Shown: positions 20,831 to 34,085, counted from the stretch's first letter. The stretch: DNA of 64,000 nucleotides from Acheta domesticus (GCA_031308135.1 JAHLJT010008446.1:168278705-168342704); one strand, 5' to 3'. The notes: generated by a model from the sequence alone, not told the origin. A program made the numbers and translations.

Positions 20831-22500
20831 CTGTTAACGAAACCTGCTAAACTCGGAAACGGACGGCTTTTTCAATTTATTTTGAGCTGGCAACCTGGCG
20901 GTTGCGGAAAGGGAAGACTTCAGACGAAGGAATGACCTCCGCAACTGCTAGGGGGAAACAGCTCGATACGCGAAAGTTGCTAAATTCCCAGAAGGGGAGA
21001 CGATTCCGAAGTGGCAGGTGTGCTATCGTTTCTCTCCCAGCCCAACAGGCTTATGTGAAAAGCGTCATTGTTCTCTGAATATTCGAAGTAGAATTGTCAC
21101 GAGTCTTTAGTTAACTACTACGTAGAGAGCCTTCGGTGTACGAGAAGTGCCCCGTGAATGATGTGTTTGGGGGAGAGGAAACTAGACATTGCAAGGACAA
21201 AGGAAGATTGACAGTTCAGGCAATTTGTGAGAAAAAGTTGAATAAAGGAGGGAAGTGTACGATTTTTCAAGAGAAATAATATTTTATGGACAAACTATTG
21301 CGAGGAAACTCTTCACTCCCCAAACGACGGGCTGTTATAAACGGGAACGAAAGAATTGACGAACTCGCATGGGAATGGTTTGTCGCAATGCGGGCAAAGA
21401 ACGTGCCGACCTCAGGGACCATTTTACAAGCCAAGGCTACTGAAATCGCTCGTGAGCAAGAGTATTTGTAAGGCTTCAAACGGATGGTTGGAATCGTTCA
21501 AGATGAGACATCCAACATCTTGCAAGACTGGATGTGGAGAATCAAAGGGCGGCGACCACAATGCAGCAGGCGAGTGGGTGAAAACAATTCCGGAGATCAC
21601 ATCTGGCTACAACGGGATGAACATTTGTAACTGCGACGAAACCGCGATGTTTTAAACTGGTTCCTACGAAAGCTCTGACTGTAATGCGAAATGCGCGTGT
21701 CGGTGGAAAATTAAGTAAAAAGCGTCTAACTGTATTACTGCAAAGCAAAACGACAATTTTATTGAACACTGGAGACACAGAAAATACGATGTTTCAAAAA
21801 ATTGGAATGTCTGTGACCTTCCGCTTCAGTGGAAAGCTAACAACAAAGCTCGGATGCCAACAGCTATTATGAAAGAATGATGCACAAACAGTAAACCAAA
21901 ACAAAAAAGTTATGTTACTTCTCGACAAAGCAATTTTCCAACCGCGTTGTTCCTTAGAAAATATCAAGTTTTGTTGGTTACCTGGGAACACCTTTTTGAC
22001 TGAATTCCTCGACCAAGACATCATTTATGTCTTTCAATTGCAGTACAGATCCTTACTTACGCAAGCCTTACTTGCTCACATAGACGAATATGATTCAGTG
22101 ACATAGTTGACAAAATGTATCACTAATTTGGACGCTATGCATTGGATGTCATAATCATGCAAAGAATTGCGGACATCAATGGCCATAAACTGCTTCCGTA
22201 AAATAGGATTCTGCCAGCAGGATGGAAATAGTACAGAAGAGAACATTGCCGAGGCCACCGTTTTTCTAGATGTGTTAAATGAAGGAAACCTGAGAGAATT
22301 AACCGCAGAAAAATTTGTCGCAACAACTAGGATGAGAAATTGAGTTCCGGAAGGCAAAATCTCCGGCCGGAGAAGACGAAAGGTGGGGAGAGGAGGAAGA
22401 AGCGAAAAATCAGAAAACCCTATCAAAACATATCGTGATGCACTTATGCAAATAAAGAATTTGAAGGAATTTCCCCCCACCCCATAACAATGAAATATAA
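20831..22500 (+). pseudogene. Tigger/pogo-type (CENP-B-like) transposase, decayed
   Basis: The frame from 21286 begins DKLLRGNSSLPKRRAVINGN, then DELAWEWFVAMRAKNVPTSG and ILQAKATEIA, the second helix-turn-helix of CENP-B/Tigger DNA-binding domains. In another frame it continues ASNGWLESFKMRHPTSCKTG and then CNCDETAMF (about 21627-21653), where the D is the first catalytic Asp of the DDE core. Later scraps (MPTAIMKE near 21855, LLDKAIFQPRCSL near 21915) fit the second catalytic block. A GAAACCTGCTAAACTCGGAA motif at 20838-20857 resembles a Tigger inverted terminus; I could not find a matching right end. Multiple frameshifts make it inactive. Confidence 0.7.
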
Positions 22501-22789
22501 AATACACTGAATGCTGTTTGTGTTGATGTTAAAAAAGCATTTATAAAAAAAAGGAAAAACCAAAATCTTTCTTGGATTATTTCACTGAAGTTCTTTTACG
22601 TAGATATACGTAAACAATTTTTTGAAAGATGTTTGTTGTATGTACCATAAAAGTGATTTAATGAAAATTATTTTGTAGCGAAGTTCATTTTAATTGTCTT
22701 AGTACATTTTAAAAACCTGTGTACAACGGAAAACTGTAACGGAAATTCGATCGGTTTCAGCTCTTCCGTTATGGGAATGTATGACTACC
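22501..22789. other. AT-rich tail after the Tigger/pogo relic
   Basis: Poly-A-rich, with no coding potential. An AACCTGTGTACAACGGAAA motif at about 22713 resembles the left Tigger-like terminus but lies in direct orientation. Confidence 0.35.
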
Positions 22790-23085
22790 ACGTTTTACCA
22801 AAATACCTCGATTTTTTTGATAAGTGTGAAGTTGGATGAAACAATTTTTTTGCTTCTATAATTTTTGTATGGACAAACGCAAATTTGAATGGACATGCCT
22901 AAACAAAAGGTAAGCGAAGTTGTGGCAAAGTACCTGAACTTTTCGACCAGCGTAATGTTTGTTGGCCAGAAGAGTTTTTTCGCGTCTATCTTTTGTGTTG
23001 GGGAGGGGGGACAAACACAAATTTTGGTTTTGCGAACGATGTGCCACGTTTTGTTAAAATACCTGGGTATTTTCAAACTCCAGAG
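22790..23085. repeat. ~130-bp tandem repeat, about 2.3 diverged units
   Basis: CCACGTTTTACCAAAATACC (22790) recurs as CCACGTTTTGTTAAAATACC (about 23043). Minus-strand translation shows the periodicity: KICVCPPSPTQKIDAKKLFW corresponds to QICVCPYKNYRSKKIVSSNF about 44 codons later, and KIPRYFNKTW corresponds to KFRYF and KIEVFW. Stops fall in the frame, so I treat it as a satellite-like repeat rather than a protein. Confidence 0.65.
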
Positions 23086-25509
23086 AGGGTACTAGAATAT
23101 GGGACATTCTGAACATCTTTTGTGAGTACACACTCTGAAAACAATAGTTTTTACTACAACTACACTATTCAGCTTTCTTTAAGTCATTTTTTTAACTAAC
23201 GTATTTATTTATTTTCCAAACAAACCATTTGTATGTTCCTAGAGCGTATTTGTTTCTGAAATGTACATTTTTGCATAGAACGTACTTTTTCCAATCAACC
23301 ACTTAATACTTCTTCCAGCTCAACCATGCAAAACCCTGTAGGAGTTTACTTAAAAATTGCTTAAAATTGACTTACTTTCGAAATTACATTTTCTGACACC
23401 TAATACATGTGTATATTGTGATATACAAAATGGCGGTTCAAACATTCGACGGTAAACGCCGGAGCTCGCTGTACATGGCGCATATGCGTTGCCAAGGAGT
23501 TGTTTATTTTGAGTAGTGGGAGAAAAAACAAACGGTATGTCACTCTCATATGCAGTGTAGTGAAAAGAGCTCACTCTCTCTTCATCCAGACACGGAAGCG
23601 GACGGATCGTCTGATAATAACGCGGAATCTAACTTCGATTTTGTTTGATAGTAACGCTGTGCCGTAATACCGATACGGAATATTAGTCAGGAGATTGATT
23701 CGTGAAGTTAATTAATTGAATTAATTAGGTTGCAACTATTTATCATTTATTGAGAAAAACTTTATTTGCAAAATAAGCTGGTTAGCCGGGTTGTACTGAC
23801 GATACATTGCAGTTATTATAAATTGATTCGATGACAACAGCTTGTGATTAAGTGGAGAACTTTAACTAAATATAACCAGGATAGAGACTAAAATATGTCC
23901 GCAGAGCCGTGGCGGAGCAAATGAGTTTTTGAATAGACTTGGCTACGAATATTAGTTAGCAGAGACATTTTTTTTCGATTTTGAGTTCGCGGGTAGGCGC
24001 ACAACTGTTGAGTATTTTAGGGAAAAGTAACTCTAGATGCTAGGTTAGCTGAAGAGGCTAGATAGACACTAGAAGCAACACTGAAGAATGAAGTAGACGA
24101 CATCGGGTCCGGCCCAGCCGAACGAAAATCGGAAGACGTGGAACTTCCAGGTTGGTTCTTCGGGCGCCATCCGACGACTGACAAGAGGGCTCGGGGTATT
24201 ATATGCTAATGATCGTTAGAAATTTAATTCACAGGTCATGACCAAATGATAATGTTATTTATGCATTGAAATAAATTGTGTTGTTTTTAAATGAATTTTA
24301 AAAGATTGTGCAATATAACACGTTATTGGTGCAAGAATTTCAGAATAAGATAAAAACTTTCAGATTTCGTGCTTCTCTGTACAGAGGGCAGATCCGGTGG
24401 CAATTTTGCAGATACAGGTAAGCGAATTGTCATCGAACCAAGAACCCAACGACTGAGCCAGCAAGGTAGTGGTGTAATTTAAATACACGTAATTTTCTTG
24501 ATACTTCGAATTGTTTCCTTGGCGCCCTTAATAATAGGATTCATTGGTTATTGCAATTGAACAGAACCAACGACTAAGATATAGAATTTATATAGCATTT
24601 CAAATAGAAGAATCGTTTCAATATACAGGTTGAGTAATTTCAGGTGAAAAAATACCATCGCAAGTAGATAAATGTCATTTTGCTAAGAAACTACTGCACA
24701 ACAGTTCCTTAGTGGATTTTCTTTTTCTGTAACGTACGTTGATATGTAACGGAAGGTTGTGTTTATAATGACACGAAGTGCTGAGGATATTTCGAAGTAT
24801 TGGCTGAGAAAAATCTACCTTCCGGAAACAATGAAACATGAAATGAAATTTGTGAACTAACGGAATTGGGGGTGGAATTTACGACTGCCCTGTATCCCAC
24901 GAGGACCTGTGACCACGACGATCTTAGGCCGTTAGAACCTTAGCCCTTCAATCTAATGTCATAACTAAGGTGCATTCTCCAATAACGCTAATGATCTCCC
25001 GAGTTTTCAGGAACTCTTCGACTGGTGAAAATTGTCCAGTGGTTGCGATGAACTTTAAAAATAACCAAAACACTTCCTAAATGAATCTATGTTTCTGAGA
25101 CTAAAACAATAGAGGAATAATTTGTTGCTAATATTATAAGGAACACGACGTGATTTTCCACCTGAAATCTCTTACCTGTTTAGGTAAATATGAGGTGTCC
25201 AGACTTACCCCATCAACAGACAACCATAAGCAGCATCTATTAACGAACAAGAACATAAATTGTTTGTGCAAAAGCTTAATCATAAAGCAGAAAGTGCTAT
25301 TTTCTTCCGAAAAAATAATGTACAGATTCTTTACCAGCATTGCACCCTGCTCGGGCGCAATTAGGAACTATTTATTCCGTGGTGTTATTCACGTTAACTG
25401 CAGCGTGCTGAGCCGCTCCGGTGCCCAGCCTCTGCTCTCGTGTCAGAGGCAAATCGGCATTTGTCGTTACAATTAATTGACTGGGGTTTACACCGCGTTT
25501 CAAAAGATA
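23086..25509. other. Long stretch with no recognised gene or element
   Basis: Several short open frames (23350-23574, 25134-25476) show no motif. GC is moderate at 23580-24200 and 25340-25450. The sequence may hold very old repeats or unrecognised intronic regulatory DNA. Confidence 0.4.
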
Positions 25510-28500
25510 TGATTACTGGAAGAATATCAAATAATTTGACCATTGCACTATAAAAATATAAAAAAACGTTGCAAATTTACTAAAAGCCGCAAACGATATA
25601 TTAAACAAAAGTGCCAGAATTATAAAAAATACAAGAGTTTGGAAATTGCTGTGTAGAAACCACGTTACATACAGTAAAAACAATATTGCCATTTCTGTTA
25701 AACCCAATGGAAAAGTCCACGAAAGGAAATGAGGCTTGAGAGCGCAGACTCGTCGTTGTCGAGCGTCTCCCGTACAGTGCAGCCGTCGGATGCCATTAAA
25801 CTTCACCATTGTAGAAGGACGTGTTTCATGTGAAGGTCGTCTTACAAGAGTCGCAATAAGGGAGGTTCACCACGCAGGAGGAAACAATACGAAATGTGGC
25901 AGCAAGCTCCACGGTGAGATCCGTCTCGCAAATATCGCAGTTAGGGGGAGGGTCCATGGGAGAAATGGCAGTCACCGATCCTAAGCGTGTCAAAATCATT
26001 TCGCGTCTAGAGCCAAGAGTTGAGGAAGACCAAGTCTTTAAGGAATCCTTCATTCTCGTGAGCTTGTAAATAGAGGCCTGCCTCTCTTCTTGCCTTGCAA
26101 TATATAATTGGGTTTTTATTTCTTGGCGCGTGAGGTCTTGTCTTCACGATGGAATATCTCACGGTATTTCGCGTCGTTCTCGTTTATGCAGCTAGGAGTC
26201 GCATGATTACGACTGTATCGAGCAATGGTGGCGATCGTGCGACTCCTAGCGGCACGAAAGAACGCGAAATATCGTGAGATATTCCACCGTGAAGCCAAGA
26301 CCCCACGCGCCAAGAAATAAAAACTCAAGTATAGAGCGTTTCAGATATGCATTAGAGTCCGCAAAGGGGATATAAGGGACGTCAATAGATGACACCCGAA
26401 ACGCTTTTTTCGCTCGGTCACGGCCAACGATTTCTACATGGTCAGGTATCCAACAAACTACTCAAGTGATCCGAAGGAGAGAGTCAAAAGTGACTGGAGG
26501 GCACTTCGGGAATCACTGGATATGACTACACGTCGTGACGCAACTGATCTACTACAGTACAAGTGAATTTTGAATGACCGCGTGGCTGTTCTACAGTAGA
26601 ACGCAGATGCCACAGAGTCATTTGTGGCAGAGCCCTCAGGATACAAGATAGTATGGTCAAGAAAAGTTGCTTTCAACTCGTTAAAGTGTTTCAAATATGT
26701 CATGGGCGTAGTTGTTGATTTCGAGAGGTTAGACACGCTGAAGTTCGTTACAGGATGGAGAAGTTTCCAAGGAGGCACCAGATTTTTGGGAGGTTTCACA
26801 GGGGCAGGAAGTTTCCGGTTCAGTTCCTGCAACAAAGTGTGAAAGCAGAAACCAGACGGTTTAGGTAAAGATGGTCTCAGTAAGTACGATGTTTGGTAGT
26901 ATGGGTACAATAATGTTCGCCGAGATGGAACATCCAGCTCTGATACTTTCGAACCATACAAACCTATCAAAATCTACTGTCTTCGGCTAAGAGACGGCTC
27001 TCCAGCATCAGCCAGGAGACACCCGATACGGTTCCTGCACATGTGCTAATGCGGATTCCGGCATGGTGAATGGTACTTAATGGTCGAATGATGAAGGGGA
27101 TGGCTGAGCCGTATACAATGCTGCCATAATACAGAACTGATTGAATAAGTGTTCAATACAACTGCAAAGGATATATACGGTCAGCACTCCATGAGGTACC
27201 ACTAAGAGTGCGAAGTAGGTTTAATGGTGATGCGCGGACTCTGTAGGTTGCGGACTCTGCAGGTTGCAACATAAGCTTATCTCGAACGTCAGACTGAGAA
27301 AGGAAGCTGCAACAACAAACGGGAGTTGCTGGTCTCCAAGGAACACTGGGTGATTGAAGATGTGATGTATCCTACAGAAATGGGTGCACTTTGATTTTGG
27401 GGTAAACTTCCCAATTTTTCGCTCCATCATACTGTCTATTCAGGACGAATTGTTACCTTTGAAAGACGTTCATGCTCTGGGATGAGGAGAAAATAGCAAT
27501 GTCATCAACAAAAAGCCCTGCCTTTACAGGATATCGTACGACTGATGCAATGTTCTTTCTTGCAATGGCAAACAGTGGCGCTTAAACCTGGCCCTTGAGG
27601 TACATTTTCCAAAGAGTGACTAGAAGATAATTTTCGGCCAAAGCGCACTCGAAAGTATCTGGAAGAGACGAAGTTCGCAGAGAACAACGGAAGCCGGCCT
27701 CCAGAGTCCCCAAGAGTGCGAAGTACGAAGTATAGCGTACGTCCAAGTCAGTTCAAAAGCCTTCTCAATGTCAAAAAAGACTGCTACAAGGCGTTGTCGG
27801 AGTACGAATGAAGTGGATATGTGCATAGCAAGGTGATCCTAAGTAAACCCATGCTTCCTGAAGCCACACTGGATTGGTGTTCAAATGTTTCTTTGCACCA
27901 CGAGCCAGACCAGACGACCGTTAACCAATCACTCTAAAAGCGTACAAAAGAGGTAGTAAGCGAAATTGGCCGATAGCTCGTGGGAATCATTCGGGCTTTT
28001 CCTCCGTTAGGACTTGGAATCACCACAGCGTCGCGCCAGGTTTCAGGAATGGAGTGATCGTTCCAAATGCGATTGGAGAGGATAAGAAGGAAGGATGACG
28101 CCTTTCTCGTTTACGTGTTTTAACATACGATTGGGGATTTGGTCAGGTCCTGGAGCAGAATTATTCAAAAGAGGAAGCGCAGACAATTACTCCATAGGAA
28201 AGTGGAAGTTGTACTCTTTTGTGCCACTAAAAAATTCAACGTTTTTCAGATCTCTTATAATTGAGAGAACCTGCAGAATGTTGCGATAAACTGGATATGT
28301 TCTCATAGTGAGAATCCAGTTGCTCTTCTATACCTTCAGGGGAGGTAATTACATTTTCGTTCACTAGCAACCCTGCGACGTTCGAACGAGTGGAGGGGGA
28401 GACTTCCCCCAATATGACGGACCTTTCGCCATACCACTTTAGGAGTATGCCACGAAAGAGAAAAAAATAGGCTCCCGAAGAGGTCGTTTTGCGTTCGTGT

Positions 28501-28800
28501 ATCACCTTTCTAGCCCTCGCTCAAAACCACTTGTACTCGATTAAGTTATCACGTGTCAACAACCTATTCATCCTTGCCAGTGCTCGTTTCCGCTCACGGA
28601 CCGAGGTGGCGCAGTTTACATTCCACTTGGATACAGGAGGACGTCGTGGTCCACACGTTGTTCCCGGTATGGCGGTGTTTGCAGTATTACAAGAACGGCT
28701 TCGGTTAGTGGGCAGACATACAATCAAAGTCGTTGATAGATTGAGGATTAGAAGGCACTTGAACTACGAAGGTCATTGGATGAACTTACCCGCTGATTAA
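25510..28800 (-). mobile_element. I-clade non-LTR retrotransposon copy I-1 (ORF2 part), split by a MITE
   Basis: The minus-strand order is linker (RERKRALARMNRL near 28560-28600), RT, RNase H, C-terminal zinc motif and 3' tail. The RT shows FFDIEKAFE (about 27750-27780) and a polymerase box FVDD (about 27505-27520). RNase H is damaged: the first catalytic Asp is replaced in LYPEGSATND, and the block with the catalytic Glu is deleted, joining directly to VVISSDSRSALQSL. WIPDHVEIVGRDRAKKAF lies at about 26395-26450. After the MITE (26107-26329), the C-terminal CDICETDLTVEL is found at 25935-25970. The 5' part is missing. RNase H plus an apurinic-type endonuclease in sister copies indicates the I group. 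Confidence 0.8.
26107..26329. mobile_element. 223-bp MITE with ~85-bp inverted repeats, TA-flanked
   Basis: The two halves are close reverse complements. TTTTTATTTCTTGGCGCGTG opens the left arm, and its inverse closes the right arm. Arms cover about 26107-26200 and 26236-26329 with only a few mismatches. TA dinucleotides at 26105-26106 and 26330-26331 fit a Tc1/mariner-type target duplication. It sits between the RNase H and zinc-motif codons of I-1, which read on either side, so it inserted after that copy. Confidence 0.88.
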
Positions 28801-31470
28801 AATCATGTACATAAAAAGACTAGAATTTCGCATCAACTATTTAAGTGGATATGGCACAAGGAAAATATAAAACATGCAAAATTCATCTTAAAACTCAAAC
28901 TTGGCTGTAAAGGGGCAAAAAAAACTAAAAACATTGTATTTATCTCTAAAAATTATATATTCCGCTTTCCCTCAAAAAACAAAACAGTTCTGAGAGTGCG
29001 GAATCGTCATCCCCGAACACCACCCGTAGCGAATTTCCCAGGCCATGTCTTCGTCCGTTGCCAACAAATTTCGTACAGTACAGGAGGACGAGTTCCACAG
29101 AAAGAACAGTCCCGAATGAGTCGCAGATAAGACGGGTTTCACCTCGAAGGAACCGTGAGGTAAGTGGCAATGTCCCAAACCATGACGGGTTAAAATAACT
29201 TCATGCCTAGAGGTGCGAGATGAACGTCAGGGAATTACAAAATTCTTTATCGCACTTACTTTAAAAGTGGTATTGTGCCACTTTGTTTGCCACGCTCTAA
29301 AAAAGGATCGTTTCAAGAAAGCCTTAACATCGGAAAATGGTACAGCAGGAACGTCGATACGAGTCTTACGAGTAGCTGATTTCGCCGCCTGATCGGCCAG
29401 CTCATTCCCTGTGATTCCCACATGGCCTGGAACCCAACTAAGAACCAGGTCATAGTGGCGGGGACATGAGACTATGAATCAGGTTTTGAAATGATTTCAT
29501 CAGATAGTCTGATGAAGGACGGGAGACAGCTTGAAGAGAGCTGAGAGAATCAGAACAAAGAACTACTCGCCGCAACGTCGTTGACTCGATGTATTTTAGG
29601 GCTTTGAGAATTGCATACATTTCGGCAGTGAATATAATGCATTGAGAATGAAGCCGATATGATTTGGTGGCCCTAATACAATGAAAACTACATGCCACTG
29701 CGTCATTGTGCGATGACCCGTCTGCGTACAAGAATAAATGATCCGGATAGGCGTCCCTCATATCCTGAAACTGCTCCCGGTAAACCAGAGGGCTAGAAAT
29801 TTGTTTGGAATTGTTTGGAGAGTCTGAGGTCAATGTTGGGGAGAAGGAGTTTCCAAAGGGGGATCGAGTCATTTGGGGGGTTTCACAGGAGTGGGAAGAT
29901 AGACATTACGTTCCCCCAGAAGATTTCGCAATCGAATGCCTGGGAGCAGGGTAGCGATGTTCGAAGAATGAACGAGGACTCATATTTTGGGTGAGTGATT
30001 ATTCGGCGACAAGGATGGTTAAAGAGTTCTAGCACTTTAGCACCACAAGACGCTAATAGAATATCTCGCCTTCTTTTTCAGGATGGCTCCACAGCGTCAG
30101 CTAGAATGCACTCAATTCGGCTAATGCGATATGCACTTGTTGAGTCTGATACCAGCGTGGTGTATGCTGTTGATGGGTCGCAGGGTGGAAGGGGCTGCAG
30201 AACCACACATTTTACTACCGTAATCCAAAACTGAGGGAATGAGTGCTCTATATAACCGCAATAGGGTAATGCGGTCGGCTCCCCATGAAGTGCCACTAAG
30301 CATTCGAATAAGATTGAGGGGAGAGACACATCTAGTTTGCAGTGTGCGGATATGAGGACGCCACGTGAGGGACTTGTCAAAGGCGATCCCAAAAAAACTG
30401 GCAGTCGGCGAATGGAAGCTTATATCCTACCAAATAAAGGATTGGATCGCTATGCAAGTAGTATATTCTGCAGACGTGCACACCAGTAGATTTAGTAGGT
30501 GAGAACCTAAAACCCGTTGACATGCTCCATTCATATAGCTTGTTGAGCACCAGTTGGAGTTGCCCCTGGATCACACTTATGCTGCTGGATGAACAAGCAA
30601 TGGCAAAATCATCAATAAACAGCGATGCCTTCACAGGTTCCTGCACGACCGACGCTATACTATTTATGGCAATGGCAAACAGAGTGACACTTAGCAGCGA
30701 GCCTTGGGGATGCCGTTTTCAAGAGGGTGACTGATAGAGAGTGTCACCTATGCGAACTCTGAAAGATCTATTCGACAAGAAATTTTGGAGGAATAAGGGG
30801 AGCTTTCCCCTCAATCCCCACGAGTGCAAGGTTCGCAGAATGCCCTACTTCCAAGTGGTGTCGTAGGCCTTTTCTATATCAAACACTACGGCCACAAGGT
30901 GGTCTCAGGACGAACGAGGTTGAAATTTCTGTTGCCAGAGCGACGAGATTGTCCAGGGTAGACCGGTGTTTCCTGAATCCGCACTGGATTGGTGTGAGTA
31001 GGTTTCTGCACTCCAAGGTCCAGACCAAGCGCTGGTTTACCATCCGTTCCAGCACTTTGCAAACGCAGCTGGTGAGAGCGAGAGGTCGGTAGCTCGATGG
31101 CAACGACCGATCCTTTCCATCGTTCAGAGTTGGGATAACCATGGCTTCTCGCCATAGAGCAGGGATGGTGTGCACATCCCAGATACGATTATAAAGGCGA
31201 AGGAGAAATTGCAACGCCACATCAGGAATGTGTTGTAACATAAGGTTGTGTATTTCGTCAGGACTTGGTACAGTTCTTTTTGCCAATGCGAGAGCAGAGC
31301 GCAATTCCGACGTAGAGAGAGGGGTGTTGTAATCGGCAGATGCTCTGCAGGAAATATCCAACGGACGGCTCTCCATCCTCTCTTTGATCAAAAGAGTCAG
31401 GAGCGCAGTTCGCCGAACTTGACCTATGCTCATAGTGCGCGGCAGGTTCCTCTACAATCATATATGGAGA
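28801..31470 (-). mobile_element. I-clade non-LTR retrotransposon, 3' half (copy I-2: RT, RNase H, tail)
   Basis: The minus strand carries a well-preserved RT (30879-31433): LTPIQCGFRKHRSTLDNLV, then VVFDIEKAYDTTW (30860-30900) and the polymerase box FIDD (about 30605-30620). The RNase H segment (29227-29872) retains all four acidic positions: LFLYADGSS, FTAEMYAIL, VVLCSDSLSSL and GNELADQAAK. A C-terminal CDSFGTVLSVELVLLYC follows near 29080-29135, then a stop at about 28948 and an AT-rich 3' tail. Frameshifts remain, so it is not functional as it stands. It is probably continuous with the segment at 32455-34085, separated by an insertion. Confidence 0.85.
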
Positions 31471-32454
31471 TGTGATCATTTCTCCGTTTTTAACCTTTTA
31501 GTTACAGAGTTTTTTCCATCTACGGTCCTTGCGGTACATACTTTTTTAAATAGACGAATATGCTTGACCCCCACAGCGAATGTTAATGGGGGCCGACGCG
31601 GTCTTGCATAGGAAGGCAATAGCGCCTTATGGGCAGTGCGCCACAATCAGGCGATGCGTATATATGAGCTGAAATACGGACGATGGCTATTAGGGCTAAA
31701 TAAAGAGATGTGTGCATTGAAAAACGGGGACAGTTTTGCTAATGCATGTAAATATTAAAGTTCAAACAAAAGTAATACATTGATCGAAACATTTAAATAC
31801 GAATACACTATTTCTAATGCTTTTCTGTAATTCTGGATTAAGTACCAGAATGACGTGCGGCTGCTCAAACGAAAGAGAAAACATATTTCTGGTACCATTT
31901 AATTATTAGAAACGTTTCTAAATTAAATTAAAATAATACAATTTTAAACAAATTTGTGCAAGTTAATTGCAGTGCAACTCTAAAATTCCGATACTGACTG
32001 CAAATGGTTATCAGTTTGTTTACGGAAGTCAATAATATTATATTTTTTTTCAAATTCCAATTTACTTTTCTCTGTCACTCGTTTTCCAATATTTTAAAAA
32101 CAAAAACGTGTCGCCGATAAATGAAGTGAAGTTTGCAAAAACATCTGAAAATGTAATGTTTTCTTTGTTTTCCCCCGAAAAAATTACGTTCGTCCACTTA
32201 CAAACTTTTTAAATTTGAAGAAAATCTTTCGTATTTCACAAATAATAGGGGAAGACTCTTCCGCTTATACATATTCTTTTTACATTTCTTTTGTGTTAGT
32301 GCGTTATCTTCACGCGAATATAAAGCTTCCACAATCCTCTGAATTTGCTCTTGAAGCCTCGAAACACTAAATGCGCGGAATGTCACAGCGGCCCACGACC
32401 GCTGATATTGCGCTCTGGGACTCATCTCTGTCACCGCCTCGAGTAGGGCGCGTC
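31471..32454. mobile_element. ~1-kb AT-rich insertion splitting an I-clade element
   Basis: Linker codons of one I element stop at about 32455 and RT-proximal codons resume at about 31470 on the same strand. Similar TATATG-GGA sequences occur at both junctions (about 31458 and 32457), possibly a degenerate target duplication. The interior is AT-rich with a 78-codon minus frame at 32198-32434 of unknown nature. No transposase or family end was recognised. Confidence 0.4.
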
Positions 32455-34085
32455 ACCTATATGTGGGAATCGCCGCCACGCAGCTTGTCATCCTCAGTAA
32501 GCGAAAGATAAGAGCTGTCACACGCCTCCGGAGGTCAGGCGAGAAACATCACATTGGTACCGCTGGGTTGAAAGTCTCCGGGAAAACTCTTTCCCATTAG
32601 TAAGTTAAAACTTAAAGAGACCTGGCACCGTACATGGTGAAGGGTCCTTTTATCTGGTGAATTCTTCTCCATATCAGGCGTGGTGACGTGACAATTGAGA
32701 GAGGAGACGTACGCTCTGAGTGATGCGTTTTTGCTCTCTATAATCGTTCTCTCGGCCTTCGCCCTGCATCTTTTATACTCGATGAGGTTAGCCAGAGTTG
32801 GATAATGCCTGAGATGTGCTAGTGCTTTTTTATTAAAATGTCATTTCATCCACATTTCCGAAGGAACCATCTGACAGATTAACATTATTTTGGAATCTCA
32901 ACCAGTCAGCCCGTCGCACGATCTATTGAGGGGGGCGTGCAAGACCACGGCGAAGATCATCAATGTTGAGTATAGTGAGGACATGATCCCTTACATAGAA
33001 GTCTTCTAATATGGTCCACCGCATAGCAGTAGCAAGTGAAGAGCTGCAAAGGGCTACATCAATAGCCGTGCACGAATTCGTAGCTACGGCATAATGTGTT
33101 GGATTATTAGACTTGGGACGTCATCAATCGATAGCGCTTGTTTTGTAGGAATATAGATGTTACATACAGTGAGAGTGAGGGACGGGAGATACACCTGGAC
33201 AGAGACTGTTTGAAGGGCGGTCTGAACGGGGATTTCTGCAGAAAGCAGCGAATCCTGGACCAAAGTAGTTACTCCGCCGTGAACACGGAGGCCGTCATCG
33301 AGATCAACCATATAAGGAGTAAAACACAGTTTACACAGCATAGTGGTGATGCACAGGGCTTCGGATCAGGAGCAGATTTACGGCACTTCGCGCAAACAGG
33401 GCTTACGGCCATGAATCTTTGTTTGGGTATGACCGAACGTCTGACACTTGAAGCAGCGCAGAGGGTTCGGCACATACTGCCGCACGTGAAGGTTATAATA
33501 CCCACAGCTAATTTTCTCTGGGAGAGATGAGAGATTAAACGTCACGTTCAAGGTGGGAGTGGGGACGTCTTTCCCATTCTCCTTCCTCCTGATTCTTTAC
33601 ACCTCCGTTACACCGTAGCTAGTAAAAAACGGAGGGGAATGTCACAGCGCTGCCCCGCCGTGGCTCACGCTGGAGTTTAGTGTAAGACCCAGTCCAAGTG
33701 ATTGATTAAGGAGGGAGAGGGTTAGCTCTCGACTGCCCGTCTCGAAGAGTCCGAGGCCAAAGCGAGTGTGTTGAAACCTACAAGGAATGTTCCCCAAAAT
33801 ACGTAACCCTTAGTGCAAGGAGAAAAGTAGCGCTAGGACTAGATAAGGAAACAAACAGTCCCTCAACTGCCAGGACACACATTCCCTCCGACACGGGTCG
33901 GTATGCACGGCAAACACACGGGTGGGCATTTAGCATACAGAGAAGGCCAGTGAGGAAGAAAAAGGAGTACAAAAAATGTACGTGACATGAAATGAGAAGA
34001 TGAAAGAATGGAGAAAGGAACACTTGAGCCTTCTCTGCATCACCCCGTCAGGACGTGGAGCAACCCACCTCGACGGGAAATCAGT
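32455..34085 (-). mobile_element. I-clade element, 5' half with internal deletion (copy I-3)
   Basis: Read on the minus strand from 34085, a 5' UTR (CCCGTCGAGGTGGGTTGCTC) leads into ORF1 remnants. The ORF1 zinc-knuckle region (NPLRCFKCQTFGHTQTK, about 33415-33465) is followed by PVCAKCRKSAPD and CCVNC. It then passes at about 33340 straight into endonuclease codons of ORF2 (GLRVHGGVTTLVQDSL, about 33255-33305, and LTVCNIYIP). The rest of the endonuclease is absent and the ORF2 linker (YPTLANLIEYKRCRAKAERT) appears at 32745-32810. Large internal deletions are therefore present. The copy lines up with I-2 to make one interrupted element. Confidence 0.75.

Noticed and set aside
25736..25984. 82-codon plus-strand frame
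   Set aside because: It is the opposite strand of the I-1 C-terminal region, where CDICETDLTVEL supports the minus strand.
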